Of a stretch of 64,000 bases of DNA, positions 37,691-45,214 are shown piece after piece; the stretch's first letter is position 1; each line of letters starts with the position of its first letter. A model generated the notes under the pieces. That model was not told the DNA's origin and ran no database searches. It saw only the letters and a list, made by a program, of their open reading frames with translations. This stretch comes from Luteibacter jiangsuensis. Lineage in GTDB: Bacteria; Pseudomonadota; Gammaproteobacteria; Xanthomonadales; Rhodanobacteraceae. The DNA is taken from NCBI RefSeq assembly GCF_011742555.1, contig NZ_JAAQQR010000001.1:62001-126000 (forward strand). Direction: 5' to 3'. Made by a program: the position numbers and the translations under genes.

Positions 37691-37915
37691 CCCGGGTCCG
37701 CCGCGGCGTCAGCCATAAGACACCAGCCGCGCAGCGGCTCTCCTTTCGCAAGGAACGACGTAAGTCTTCGCGGCGAGGGCGACGGCTGCCGGCTTCCCGA
37801 CCACGCACGAGCGCCAAGCGCGAGGCCGAACAGGCGAGCCCAGCCTACGAAGCAAACCCCACCAGGCACTCGCTACGAAGCACCACCAATCGGCACGAAG
37901 AACCTATATTGCCAA

Positions 37916-38866
37916 TCACGGCCCAACGGGGACCCACGTATAACCGGAACCCGCCTTTCGCACCGTCCCGATGCCCGGGAACGGGATGTGCGCACCGGCG
38001 ACGAGTTCGCCGGACTTGCTCGCGGCGCGCAGAGCCTTTTCGCGGGTGACGATCGCGTCGGCAGGTGTGCTGTCGAAGCGGATGGTGACCTTCGGATCGG
38101 GGAACTGCGCCACGGCGAGGTGAACGAGGTCGCCCCAGACCATCAGCACCTTGCCGTCGCTCTCGACACGATAGCCCGTGTGGCCCGCCGTGTGTCCCGG
38201 CTCGTCCACCGCCGTGATCCCGGGGCCGACGGTGTCGCCCGGATGGAGGACTTTGACGTGGCCCGCGGCCTCGTAGGGCTTGAGCGCGGTGGCCACGGCA
38301 TCGAAGGTCGCCTGCACCGAGGCATCGACCTTGCCGCTGTTGTCGCGGTTTTCCCAGAATTTCTTTTCTCGCGCGTCGACACGCACGACGGCGTTCGGAT
38401 ACACCATCTTGCCGTGGTCGATGAGCCCGCCCACGTGGTCGGCATGCAGATGGGTGATGAGCACCTCGTCGATGGCATCGGCACGGTAACCCGCAGCCAG
38501 CAGGTGCGCATTGACCTCCCCGAGCGTCGCACCCAGGAACGCGCCGGAACCGGTGTCGATGAGGATGCGCTTCTCGCCGGTGTCGATGAGGAACGCGTTG
38601 ACCGACGTGGGCACACCGTCGCCGAGATGGGCCTTCGCCAGCGCCTGCTGGACCTCGCCCTTGTGGGCTTCGACCATCAGCCCCGATGCGGGAAGCGTGA
38701 AGCTGCCGTCGGACAGCGCGACGACCGTGAGCTTGCCCAGCGGCAGCTTGAAGAAGCCGGGTGCTTCATCGGCGGCGTGGGCCGTCGACGTCGCTGCCAG
38801 TGCGAAAAACAGAGAGATGGTTGCAGTGAGCCGATAACGACCGGCGGCGTGATAGCCGTAAGACAT
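37916..38866 (-). CDS. Exported metallo-beta-lactamase-fold hydrolase
   Basis: A 316-residue protein with a signal peptide (about 1-31, ending STAHA) and the MBL metal site THLHADHVGG (His139, His141, Asp143, His144), a further DEPGHTAGHTGY and WGDLVHLAVAQFPDP. The arrangement is like secreted AHL lactonase- or methyl-parathion-hydrolase-type enzymes; the substrate is not decided by sequence. The start at 38866 is chosen because it begins the signal peptide; the longer frame adds an unrelated 46-residue stretch. It is convergent with the REP region and divergent from the GNAT-LuxR fusion gene. Confidence 0.88.
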   Translation of the reverse strand: MSYGYHAAGRYRLTATISLFFALAATSTAHAADEAPGFFKLPLGKLTVVALSDGSFTLPASGLMVEAHKGEVQQALAKAHLGDGVPTSVNAFLIDTGEKRILIDTGSGAFLGATLGEVNAHLLAAGYRADAIDEVLITHLHADHVGGLIDHGKMVYPNAVVRVDAREKKFWENRDNSGKVDASVQATFDAVATALKPYEAAGHVKVLHPGDTVGPGITAVDEPGHTAGHTGYRVESDGKVLMVWGDLVHLAVAQFPDPKVTIRFDSTPADAIVTREKALRAASKSGELVAGAHIPFPGIGTVRKAGSGYTWVPVGP

Positions 38867-39056
38867 GGGAGACACCCGTGGAAGGTTGGCCGCAGTGTGC
38901 GAAACGTCCACGCGCCGGGATTGCAGAAAGGTGACCTGGGCGGATGTATTGCGACGAAGACCCACCGGGTAGGCGCATCGTCGAGTGCTGACCCAATAGT
39001 GCAATCGTTCCGGTGGCGCGCTGGCTAGGCTTTACCGGTCGCCGGAGTTCCGGCCA

Positions 39057-39596
39057 TTGCGTGGCGCGAGCATGGCAGCGGAGATCGTCATCAGGGATGC
39101 GCCCGACGAGGGGCGCTTCGTTGCGGAACTCGGCCGGGAGACCGCGAGCGCCTGGTACCGGAATGACGGAAAGACACTGAGCTTTTTCCGGGTCGATATC
39201 TCCGACAACCTCGTCGCCAACGGTGTGGGTAACCAGCTCATGCGCGTAGCCATGGCCCAGGCACGCCAGCAGGGCCTGCTCGTGGAGCCTGCCTGCGCCT
39301 TCGCGGTCGATTACATGCGGCAGAATCCGGAGACGCAGGACATGCTGAGCAGCGAAGGCTGGCGTCTGCTTGCCACGGAACCCGGCGGTCACCAGGAGAC
39401 CGAGGCCCTCACCGAGCGCGAGATATCGATACTCCAGGGCGTGGCCGCGGGCCTCGAAAACAAGCAGATCGCTCTCCGCCTCGGCCTGTCGCCGGAGACG
39501 ATCAAAGAGCATCTGTCCCACGCGATGAGCAAGCTGTGCGCCAACAACCGCTCGCACGCGGTGGTTATCGCGCTCGAGCGCGGTTACCTGAGGTAG
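39057..39596 (+). CDS. GNAT (YjdJ-type) acetyltransferase fused to a LuxR-type DNA-binding domain
   Basis: Numbering from the ATG at 39072 (174 residues): about 1-95 is a small GNAT of the YjdJ/NATD1 type (SFFRVDISDNLVANGVGNQL for the acetyl-CoA loop, then QARQQGLLVEPACAFAVDYM and QNPETQDM), and about 110-174 is a LuxR HTH (ALTEREISILQGVAAGLENK ... LGLSPETIKEHLSHAM). A TTG at 39057 with GGAG about ten bases upstream is an alternative start adding five residues; the ATG lacks a good ribosome-binding site. Acetyl-CoA binding may modulate DNA binding, but that is inference. The HTH is about two thirds identical, counted by eye, to the NarL-type regulator at 34745-35368. Confidence 0.85.
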   Translation: MRGASMAAEIVIRDAPDEGRFVAELGRETASAWYRNDGKTLSFFRVDISDNLVANGVGNQLMRVAMAQARQQGLLVEPACAFAVDYMRQNPETQDMLSSEGWRLLATEPGGHQETEALTEREISILQGVAAGLENKQIALRLGLSPETIKEHLSHAMSKLCANNRSHAVVIALERGYLR

Positions 39597-39618
39597 AGCA
39601 CGGCTACATCCGTCCGGG

Positions 39619-39638
39619 GTGCGGCGAGGCCGCCGCAC
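39619..39638. terminator. Hairpin between convergent genes
   Basis: GTGCGGC, GAGGCC, GCCGCAC: a perfect 7-bp stem in the 41-bp gap between the fusion gene stop and the PAP2 gene stop. Probably a shared terminator; no T-run on the plus strand. Confidence 0.5.
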
Positions 39639-40255
39639 TAGGGTTTGAAATGGTGGACATACCCCACGCTGAAACCACCCGGCAGCCAGCCCACTATCAG
39701 GGGCGAATCGCGCCGCGACGCCCATATCCCGATGCCGGTGCCGATGACGGCGCTGGCCAGCACGTCGCTCTGCCAGTGCCCACGGACCTTCACGCGCGCC
39801 ACCGCGTCGTAGGCCGGCAACAGCGCCAGCGCGTAAACGGCGGGATGGTCGCCGCCATACCTCGCGATGAACGGCGTGACCGCCGCGGAGAGTGCTGCCA
39901 CCTCGCCGCTGGGGAAGCTCTGTCCGTGCTTGAAGAACCGATTGGGATCGTTCGTCTGCGAAGGTCGCTCGCGGCCGAACGCGTATTTTAGCCCCTGCGT
40001 ACCGATGCCACTGATCACCATGGCATCGACGGAGCGCCAGAACGTGTCACCCAGTTCGCTCCCGTCTCCGAGCGCGAGTGCGCCCGCCCCTATTCCGACG
40101 ATGCTCCCGTAGAGGAGCGCGTTCTGGTTGCTTCGCTTCCAGATGCCGCTGTTGTCGTAGTGCAGGCGATGGTCGATGCCCAGGGGACCGCCACTTGCGA
40201 GCGACTGTCCCACCGGAGCAAGAGCGAGCAGGAGGATCAGAAGGGATATACGCAT
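39638..40255 (-). CDS. PAP2-superfamily phosphatase
   Basis: A 205-residue protein with a signal peptide (MRISLLILLLALAPVGQSLA) and the three phosphatase blocks: K90 with R97-P98 (KYAFGRERP), PSGE at 115-118, and R154...H160...D164 (RVKVRGHWQSD). The second block has Glu where most members have His (PSGH); I recall PSGE in a subset of proteobacterial relatives, so this may be normal for the subfamily. Likely a periplasmic or outer-membrane-associated lipid or pyrophosphate phosphatase. GGAGG precedes the ATG. Confidence 0.85.
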   Translation of the reverse strand: MRISLLILLLALAPVGQSLASGGPLGIDHRLHYDNSGIWKRSNQNALLYGSIVGIGAGALALGDGSELGDTFWRSVDAMVISGIGTQGLKYAFGRERPSQTNDPNRFFKHGQSFPSGEVAALSAAVTPFIARYGGDHPAVYALALLPAYDAVARVKVRGHWQSDVLASAVIGTGIGIWASRRDSPLIVGWLPGGFSVGYVHHFKP

Positions 40256-40342
40256 GACCGTATACCTCCGAGCAGGGGTTCACCGGAACGCGTGACTCCA
40301 TTCCCGGCTTCCTTTCCGAAGCGAAGCGTCGACAAACGATGC

Positions 40343-40390
40343 CGCCACCGTGGCGAGGCGATGGGTCCCAAGCCCTTCGCCACGGTGGCG
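40343..40390 (-). terminator. 14-bp stem-loop downstream of the OmpA lipoprotein gene
   Basis: CGCCACCGTGGCGA pairs perfectly with TCGCCACGGTGGCG across a 20-base loop. It begins 12 bases after the lipoprotein stop codon; on the transcribed (minus) strand it is followed by ATCGTTTGTC. A good terminator candidate. Confidence 0.65.
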
Positions 40391-40401
40391 TCAGGGCGCG
40401 C

Positions 40402-40998
40402 TTATCCGCCGGAAGCCCCCGCCATCGCACCGGCATAGTCGATCACCAGTGTCACGCGGCGGTTTGGCTCGCCGCCCTCACCGGATTGACCGGGTAGCAC
40501 CTGCCGATTCCGGGCTTCCCCGTAGCTCACGGCACGCACCTTGTCCGCGGCGAGGCCGCCGGTGGAAACGAGATAATCGCGTACCGCGTCGGCGCGTGCC
40601 TGGCCAAGGCGGCGATTGAATGCCGTGCTGCCCGCCGGGTCGGCGAAGCCTTCGACGGTGATGACGGCTTCCGGGAAATTGCCCGATACCACCTTCGCGA
40701 AGTCGTCCAGCAAGGGCTTGTCTTCCTCGCGGAGGGTAGAGTCGTTGAATGCGAAATGAGTCACGGCGTCCACGCGGATACGACCCTTCATGGCAGCGAT
40801 CTTCGCATCGTAGTCGGCGAAGCGCTGGCGCATCTGCTCGGTGAGCCCGTCGATCTCCTGCTGCTGCTTCTGGTCGTTCGCACGGAGTTCGGCGACCGTG
40901 GAGTCGAAATCGGCCTTCTTGACGTATCCATGGCAACCGGTGAGGGCGACCGCCAGCAGACACGACGAAATCACTAAAACACGGCGATGACAACGCAT
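40402..40998 (-). CDS. OmpA-family lipoprotein
   Basis: A 198-residue protein with a lipobox (ALTGC, Cys22), a short coiled coil (about 28-70; LRANDQKQQQEIDGLTEQM) and an OmpA peptidoglycan-binding domain (about 80-190; ITVEGFADPAGSTAFNRRLG, GLAADKVRAVSYGEA, PNRRVTLVID). It tethers the outer membrane to peptidoglycan. AAAGGAGA is well placed before the ATG at 40998. An FNR-like box (41199-41212) lies about 200 bases upstream and could control it. Confidence 0.9.
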   Translation of the reverse strand: MRCHRRVLVISSCLLAVALTGCHGYVKKADFDSTVAELRANDQKQQQEIDGLTEQMRQRFADYDAKIAAMKGRIRVDAVTHFAFNDSTLREEDKPLLDDFAKVVSGNFPEAVITVEGFADPAGSTAFNRRLGQARADAVRDYLVSTGGLAADKVRAVSYGEARNRQVLPGQSGEGGEPNRRVTLVIDYAGAMAGASGG

Positions 40999-41198
40999 GG
41001 CTAGTTCTCCTTTGATGGGTGGATGAACGAGGCTTCGTCGGATGCGTGGAACCTGGTGCATCGAGCCACGTGACCGGGAGTTCCCAACCTGCCTTATGGA
41101 TGCGCCCGGCGAACGGAAGCCGGCTGCCTGTGTCCGCCAGAATCGCGTCGGCGGGACGTCGACGGGATCGATGATCCGCCGGCGTACGGCATGCCGCC

Positions 41199-41212
41199 TT
41201 GATCTGCGTCAA
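41199..41212. promoter_or_regulatory. FNR/ANR-like box, site 1
   Basis: TTGATCTGCGTCAA fits TTGAT-N4-GTCAA, one base from the FNR consensus TTGAT-N4-ATCAA. It lies between the 3' end of the erythromycin esterase gene and the OmpA lipoprotein gene, centred about 207 bases before the latter's start. It is in the 244-bp gap 41000-41243, which otherwise shows no gene. Confidence 0.55.
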
Positions 41213-41243
41213 CCCTGGGTCTCAGGGGCGTTGATCGACCCGG

Positions 41244-42521
41244 TCAATCCAGCGGCTCGACGGCGTGGGTCTCGTCGAGGTGGAACACGGCATCGAACTG
41301 GCGCGGCATGCGCGAATACAGGTAATGGCTCTGCATTTCCGTGTCGGGGAGATAGAGGACGCCGATCGCGCGCTCCAGGAGCGGCCCGTCCAGCTGCGCA
41401 ACGGCATCGTGCGCGAACGGAAGGTAGAATGCCTCGAGCCCGCTACGGTAGAACACGTGCTCGTAGCTACCCTCCACGGCCTCGTTCACGCGCCTGCTTT
41501 CCGCCTCGCCGCCCCACTCCCGTGCAGCCCTGACCGTGCCCGTATAGGTCGTGAAACCCACGAGGAACACCGGTCCGGACGACGGCACCAGCCTCATCAA
41601 CTGGCCCAGGTTGTGCTCGCCGCCCAGCGACATTTCGGTGGCGCGGGCGTCTCCCACGTGCGAGTTGTGGGCCCAGACCAGGACTCGCCCTTCCCTCCCC
41701 TGTGCGCGAAGGTGCGCCTGCAAGGCCATCAGCGTTTGGGCCATGTGCGCATCGCGCATGTTCCAGCTGAGCGCGCGCGAACCGAACATCGCGCGGTAAT
41801 ACGATTCCGCGTTCGCCACGACGACGGCGTTCCGCTCGGCGAAGAAATAGGCGTCTTCGGGATCGGGTACGTCGGCGGTCTTGTATTCGCCCTGCCGCTG
41901 TACCAGTTCCGCCAGGCGCTGCCTGACAGCTTCGCCGCAATCCGGGCGAAGTCCGTGCACGGCTTCATAGCCATAGCGTTGCGGGTCGCGCACATGATCG
42001 AGCGCGGCATACTGGCGCCGCGCGATCTCGGCCTGTTCCCTGTCGACGGTACCGAGGTAGTCGATCACCGCGTCCGCCGAGCGGTAAAGACTGTACATAT
42101 CCAGCCCGTAGAAGCCGGAGCGCTCTGCCTTCGGCAGCGACGCATTGTGGACGGTGAGCCAATCGATGAAGTCCACCACCGCGGTGTTTCTCCACATCCA
42201 ACGGGGAAATCGCTGGAAATCCGCCAGGCTCCCGAAGGCAGAGGCTTTGTCGTCGCCACCGCCACGGACATGGCGGTCCACGCGACAGCAATCGGGCCAA
42301 TCACCTTCGACGGCGACGGCATCGAAGTGCCGCTCGGCGATCAGGCGGCGGCTTATTGCCGCTCGCATCCGATAGAACTCGTCCGTACCGTGTGTAGCCT
42401 CCCCCAGCATGACAATCCGGCATTGTCCGGCACGTTCGACGAGGTCGTCGTAGTCGGCGTCATCGCCTTCCAGCGCCGTGGCACCGGAACGGATGCTCGC
42501 GATCTGCGCGTGTTCGTTCAT
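41244..42521 (-). CDS. Erythromycin esterase-family protein
   Basis: A 425-residue protein of the EreA/EreB-like family. Motifs: IVMLGEATHGTDEFYRMRAA (Glu41, His44), AVAVEGDWPD (Glu72), MWRNTAVVDFIDWLTVHNAS, NMRDAHMAQTL and LVWAHNSHVGDARATEM. These residues line the esterase active site. Most genomic family members are not proven macrolide esterases and are often found in low-oxygen or stress loci, as here next to hsp20 and the phosphoribosyltransferase fusion. It follows hsp20 by 66 bases, with a terminator-like hairpin between. Confidence 0.88.
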   Translation of the reverse strand: MNEHAQIASIRSGATALEGDDADYDDLVERAGQCRIVMLGEATHGTDEFYRMRAAISRRLIAERHFDAVAVEGDWPDCCRVDRHVRGGGDDKASAFGSLADFQRFPRWMWRNTAVVDFIDWLTVHNASLPKAERSGFYGLDMYSLYRSADAVIDYLGTVDREQAEIARRQYAALDHVRDPQRYGYEAVHGLRPDCGEAVRQRLAELVQRQGEYKTADVPDPEDAYFFAERNAVVVANAESYYRAMFGSRALSWNMRDAHMAQTLMALQAHLRAQGREGRVLVWAHNSHVGDARATEMSLGGEHNLGQLMRLVPSSGPVFLVGFTTYTGTVRAAREWGGEAESRRVNEAVEGSYEHVFYRSGLEAFYLPFAHDAVAQLDGPLLERAIGVLYLPDTEMQSHYLYSRMPRQFDAVFHLDETHAVEPLD

Positions 42522-42550
42522 CGGATGGCCTCATGCGCCCGGAAGAAAGA

Positions 42551-42579
42551 TGCGCCTCCCCCCGCTATGGAGAGGCGCA
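42551..42579 (-). terminator. Hairpin downstream of hsp20
   Basis: TGCGCCTC and GAGGCGCA enclose a 13-base loop, beginning 9 bases after the hsp20 stop on the minus strand and followed by TCTTTCTTCC. A rho-independent-like terminator or attenuator before the erythromycin esterase gene. Confidence 0.55.
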
Positions 42580-42587
42580 CGAAGGCT

Positions 42588-43034
42588 CTAGCTGACCTTC
42601 AACTTCCGTGCGCTTCCGTTTTCCTTCTTGGGTAGCGTCAGCGTCAGGACGCCATTCTCGTAATGTGCCTCGGCCTTGTCCGACGACACGGCAGCGGGCA
42701 AGGTGAATGCGCGGTATGCCTGGCCGAAGGAACGTTCCGTCACGATCTCGCGCTCGCCTTCCTTCTGGCGGGTTTCACGCCGCACCTCGGCGGTGATGGC
42801 CACCTGGTTGTCGTTGATCGAGATGTCGATGTCCTTCTTGTCCACACCCGGAATATCCGCCTTCACCTTGTACGCACCGTCGCTTTCGGTCACGTCGATG
42901 CGCATGTCGGGCGCGATCTCCGCGTTGCCCCACGAGGCGCGCGGAAAGGCATTGCGGACGAGGTCGTCGAAGTCGGGAAAACGATCGATGCCCGACAGCG
43001 ATTTGAGTGGATTCCAGCGAATCATGCTCGTCAT
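42588..43034 (-). CDS. Hsp20 small heat-shock protein
   Basis: A 148-residue ATP-independent holdase. The alpha-crystallin domain (about 40-148) has VTESDGAYKVKADIPGVDKK, the conserved ITAEVRRETRQKEGEREIVT, FGQAYRAFTLPAAVSSDKAE and the A-x-x-x-N-G-V-L-T-L motif AHYENGVLTLTLPKKE, and it ends in a short C-terminal extension. An FNR-like palindrome lies about 106 bases upstream, inside the end of the preceding gene. Confidence 0.95.
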   Translation of the reverse strand: MTSMIRWNPLKSLSGIDRFPDFDDLVRNAFPRASWGNAEIAPDMRIDVTESDGAYKVKADIPGVDKKDIDISINDNQVAITAEVRRETRQKEGEREIVTERSFGQAYRAFTLPAAVSSDKAEAHYENGVLTLTLPKKENGSARKLKVS

Positions 43035-43130
43035 GGTCGGTAACTCCTCTTCGGTTCTGGGGACGGCATCCGAACCGGCGTGGCGCGCCGGGGCTGCCCT
43101 CTCGAAACCTACGCGATCGCGCGCCCGTGC

Positions 43131-44441
43131 CTATTGACCGCGGTCAACATGCGGCAACCAGCGGGCGAACCAGTCCCCGGCCATTGCCGCGACCTGTTCC
43201 AGTGCGCCGTGCTCCTCGAACAAATGCGTGGCGTTTGGCACGAGTCGCAGCTCGCCGACACCCGTCACTGCCGCCAGAGCCTGGCGGTTGAGGGCTATCA
43301 CCTGTGTGTCGGCACCACCCACGATGAACAGCGTTGGCGCACCCACCTTGGCCAGCGCCAGCGGTCCCGCCAGATCAGGTCTGCCGCCGCGGGAAACCAA
43401 CGCCCGGATGTCGTCGCGCAGGGCCGCAACCGTGATCGCCGCGGCGGCCCCGGTGCTCGCGCCGAACAGGCCGACAGGCATGTTCGCCACGTGTGGCTCG
43501 TCGGCCAGGCGGTTCAGCACACCATCGAGCCGGCGGGCGAGCTTCGCGATGTTGAACCGCTCGGAGAACGTCGCATCTTCGTCGGGACTCAACAGGTCGA
43601 ACAGCAATGTGGCGAACCCGCGATCTTCGAGCGCACGCGCCACATGCTTGTTCCGCGTACTGTGCCGGCTGCTGCCGCTGCCGTGGACGAATACCACGCA
43701 GCCCCTCGCGTCCGCCGGAACGTGCAGGTCGCCCTCCAGCATGACGCCATCGACCGCGAAACGCATGCCACAGACGAAGGGGGCGGTCCTGGGGTGACCC
43801 GCGGGTTTCAGCAGCTGGATGACTTCAGCGTCTTCGACCGCGGGAAAGGAAAGATAGTGCTCTCCCACCGACCGGAAGTGCCTGGGCACGGACAGGCAGA
43901 CTACTTCGTCTGCCAATGACTTGATCGATGGAATCCGGTCTGCCGAAGCCACGGGAACGGCCGCAATCAACCGGGCGGGACCATGCCGCCGCGTGGCGGC
44001 CAGGGCGGCGCGCATCGTGGCCCCCGTGGCCAGGCCGTCGTCCACGACGATGACGACCCGGCCCTTCGGGTCGTGCGCAACACGATGCGGGCTATAGAGC
44101 CGGCGCCGCTCCTCGATGCGCGCGAATTGCCTCGATGCCTCGCGGCTCAGGTACGCGTCGCCAAGCCCCAGCTGGCCGGCTTCATCGCCGATCTCCAGGT
44201 GACCGCTCTCGTCGATCGCGCCGACGGCGAATTCCTCGTTCCCCGGCGCGCCGAGCTTCCGTACGAGCACGACGTCGAGGTCACCGTCGAGGTGGTCTGC
44301 GACGACCCTACCGACGACCACCCCGCCCCTCGGGATCCCGAGCACGAGCGGATGCGTGCCGCGCAGTCCCGCCAGGGCGGCGGCGAGTTGTTCACCCGCA
44401 TCCTTCCGGTCGAGGAAGGCCTCGTATGTGGCAGGAAGCAT
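43131..44441 (-). CDS. Phosphoribosyltransferase fused to an alpha/beta hydrolase
   Basis: A 436-residue two-domain protein. About 1-205 is a type I phosphoribosyltransferase (FLDRKDAGEQLAAALAG, LGIPRGGVVVGRVVAD, and the PRPP loop VVIVVDDGLATGATM). About 215-436 is a dienelactone-hydrolase-like alpha/beta hydrolase (CVVFVHGSGSSRHSTRN, nucleophile elbow VGLFGASTGAAAA, FIVGGADTQVIALN, NATHLFEEHGALEQ). The two are usually separate neighbours, and such pairs occur in low-oxygen loci. The start at 44441 is chosen for the GGAGGG seven bases upstream; a longer frame exists. An FNR-like box lies about 72 bases upstream. Confidence 0.88.
   Translation of the reverse strand: MLPATYEAFLDRKDAGEQLAAALAGLRGTHPLVLGIPRGGVVVGRVVADHLDGDLDVVLVRKLGAPGNEEFAVGAIDESGHLEIGDEAGQLGLGDAYLSREASRQFARIEERRRLYSPHRVAHDPKGRVVIVVDDGLATGATMRAALAATRRHGPARLIAAVPVASADRIPSIKSLADEVVCLSVPRHFRSVGEHYLSFPAVEDAEVIQLLKPAGHPRTAPFVCGMRFAVDGVMLEGDLHVPADARGCVVFVHGSGSSRHSTRNKHVARALEDRGFATLLFDLLSPDEDATFSERFNIAKLARRLDGVLNRLADEPHVANMPVGLFGASTGAAAAITVAALRDDIRALVSRGGRPDLAGPLALAKVGAPTLFIVGGADTQVIALNRQALAAVTGVGELRLVPNATHLFEEHGALEQVAAMAGDWFARWLPHVDRGQ
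43134..43147. promoter_or_regulatory. FNR/ANR-like box, site 2 (perfect palindrome)
   Basis: TTGACCGCGGTCAA is a perfect 14-bp palindrome of the form TTGAC-N4-GTCAA. It overlaps the last codons of the phosphoribosyltransferase-hydrolase gene and is centred about 106 bases before the hsp20 start. Confidence 0.55.
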
Positions 44442-44505
44442 AGGTCCCTCCGACATCGTGGCAAACGGTACTACCCGATGAAACCTCCACTCCTGCGCCC
44501 GTGTG

Positions 44506-44519
44506 TTGACGCCGGTCAA
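44506..44519. promoter_or_regulatory. FNR/ANR-like box, site 3
   Basis: TTGACGCCGGTCAA, form TTGAC-N4-GTCAA, centred about 72 bases before the start of the phosphoribosyltransferase-hydrolase gene, a distance compatible with class II activation if the promoter is at the usual spacing. Confidence 0.6.
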
Positions 44520-44555
44520 CAGACGGGCGGCAACCGGGAAGATCGCCAACGCCGG

Positions 44556-45086
44556 TTACGCGCGTACCGTCCGAAAGGTGAGACGCAAGGCGGAGAGGAG
44601 GAAATACAGGCCGCCGAAGGCGGCATACGGAGCCAGCCCGACAATGCTCGGCTCGTGGTCGAACGACTTGATGACCATGAAGACGCCGGCAAGCGCGGAC
44701 TGCGCGCCGCTGAGCATCATGAAAGCCTGACCACCCAGCTTGCGGCGGCCGATGCCTACCCAGAGCTGGAACAGGCCCGCCAGCAGGGCCCAGATACCGA
44801 AGACCAGCACACCGCCGGCGGTTCCGTGCGTGATGAGCGCCGCGACGAGTGCGACAGCCGTCGCCGTGCTTGTCGCGGCATTCAGGCGCTGGCCCGGGTT
44901 GGCGCGCAGCCCGCCGGAGCGCTGGGCGTCGATGAAGTTCGCGGCGGCGTCCCAGGCGGGATACAGCACCATCAACGTGGCGCTGAAAGCGAAAGGAACG
45001 TTGAGCTGAGCGAACAGCACCACCAGCGCGACCCAGGAGAAAGAGACCACGGCGCGGAGGTAGTAATAGTTACGAAGGAAGTTCAT
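44556..45086 (-). CDS. DUF308-like multi-pass membrane protein
   Basis: A 176-residue protein with about five hydrophobic helices, starting MNFLRNYYYLRAVVSFSWVA and including FGIWALLAGLFQLWVGIGRR and FGGLYFLLSALRL. The G-I-W-A-L-L-x-G-x-x-Q-L-W pattern recalls DUF308/HdeD membrane proteins. Function unknown. GAGGA precedes the ATG at 45086. It is divergent from a TetR regulator, with two related CCTAC...GTAGG palindromes between, so it is the probable target of that regulator. Confidence 0.75.
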   Translation of the reverse strand: MNFLRNYYYLRAVVSFSWVALVVLFAQLNVPFAFSATLMVLYPAWDAAANFIDAQRSGGLRANPGQRLNAATSTATAVALVAALITHGTAGGVLVFGIWALLAGLFQLWVGIGRRKLGGQAFMMLSGAQSALAGVFMVIKSFDHEPSIVGLAPYAAFGGLYFLLSALRLTFRTVRA

Positions 45087-45113
45087 GGGGTTGTCCTCGT
45101 TAGGGAGGCCAAC

Positions 45114-45129
45114 CCTACTAGTCGGTAGG
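45114..45129. promoter_or_regulatory. TetR operator candidate 1
   Basis: CCTAC-TAGTCG-GTAGG, lying about 28 bases before the DUF308-like gene. It shares its arms (CCTAC and GTAGG) with the site at 45194-45205. Confidence 0.5.
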
Positions 45130-45193
45130 CTTGGCGTCAACTACTTCGTTCTCAGCAGCACAGAACCTTGCTCAGTCCTTGAAACTAACCCGA

Positions 45194-45205
45194 CCTACTG
45201 GTAGG
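45194..45205. promoter_or_regulatory. TetR operator candidate 2
   Basis: CCTACTGGTAGG, a palindrome with 5-bp arms, about ten bases before the tetR start. Its position fits autoregulation. Confidence 0.55.
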
Positions 45206-45214
45206 CTGACACCC

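Larger units (their letters stand above)
37191..37915. repeat. 725-bp intergenic region rich in REP-type palindromes
   Basis: No convincing gene: all frames here are arginine/proline-rich shadows with no family motifs. The region holds a near-perfect hairpin at 37323-37358, two inverted copies of a GTGCCTGC-type palindrome (37442-37461 and 37669-37690), and between them a complete GTGGGAGC-type REPIN (37518-37612). It separates an alpha/beta hydrolase gene from the convergent metallo-beta-lactamase-fold gene. Confidence 0.85.

Noticed and set aside
37191..37915. Short proteins in the REP-rich gap
   Set aside because: All frames are repeat translations without start signals or recognisable domains.
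41244..42521. Calling the erythromycin esterase-family gene a macrolide resistance determinant
   Set aside because: Family membership alone does not show macrolide hydrolysis, and the stress-gene context suggests another role.
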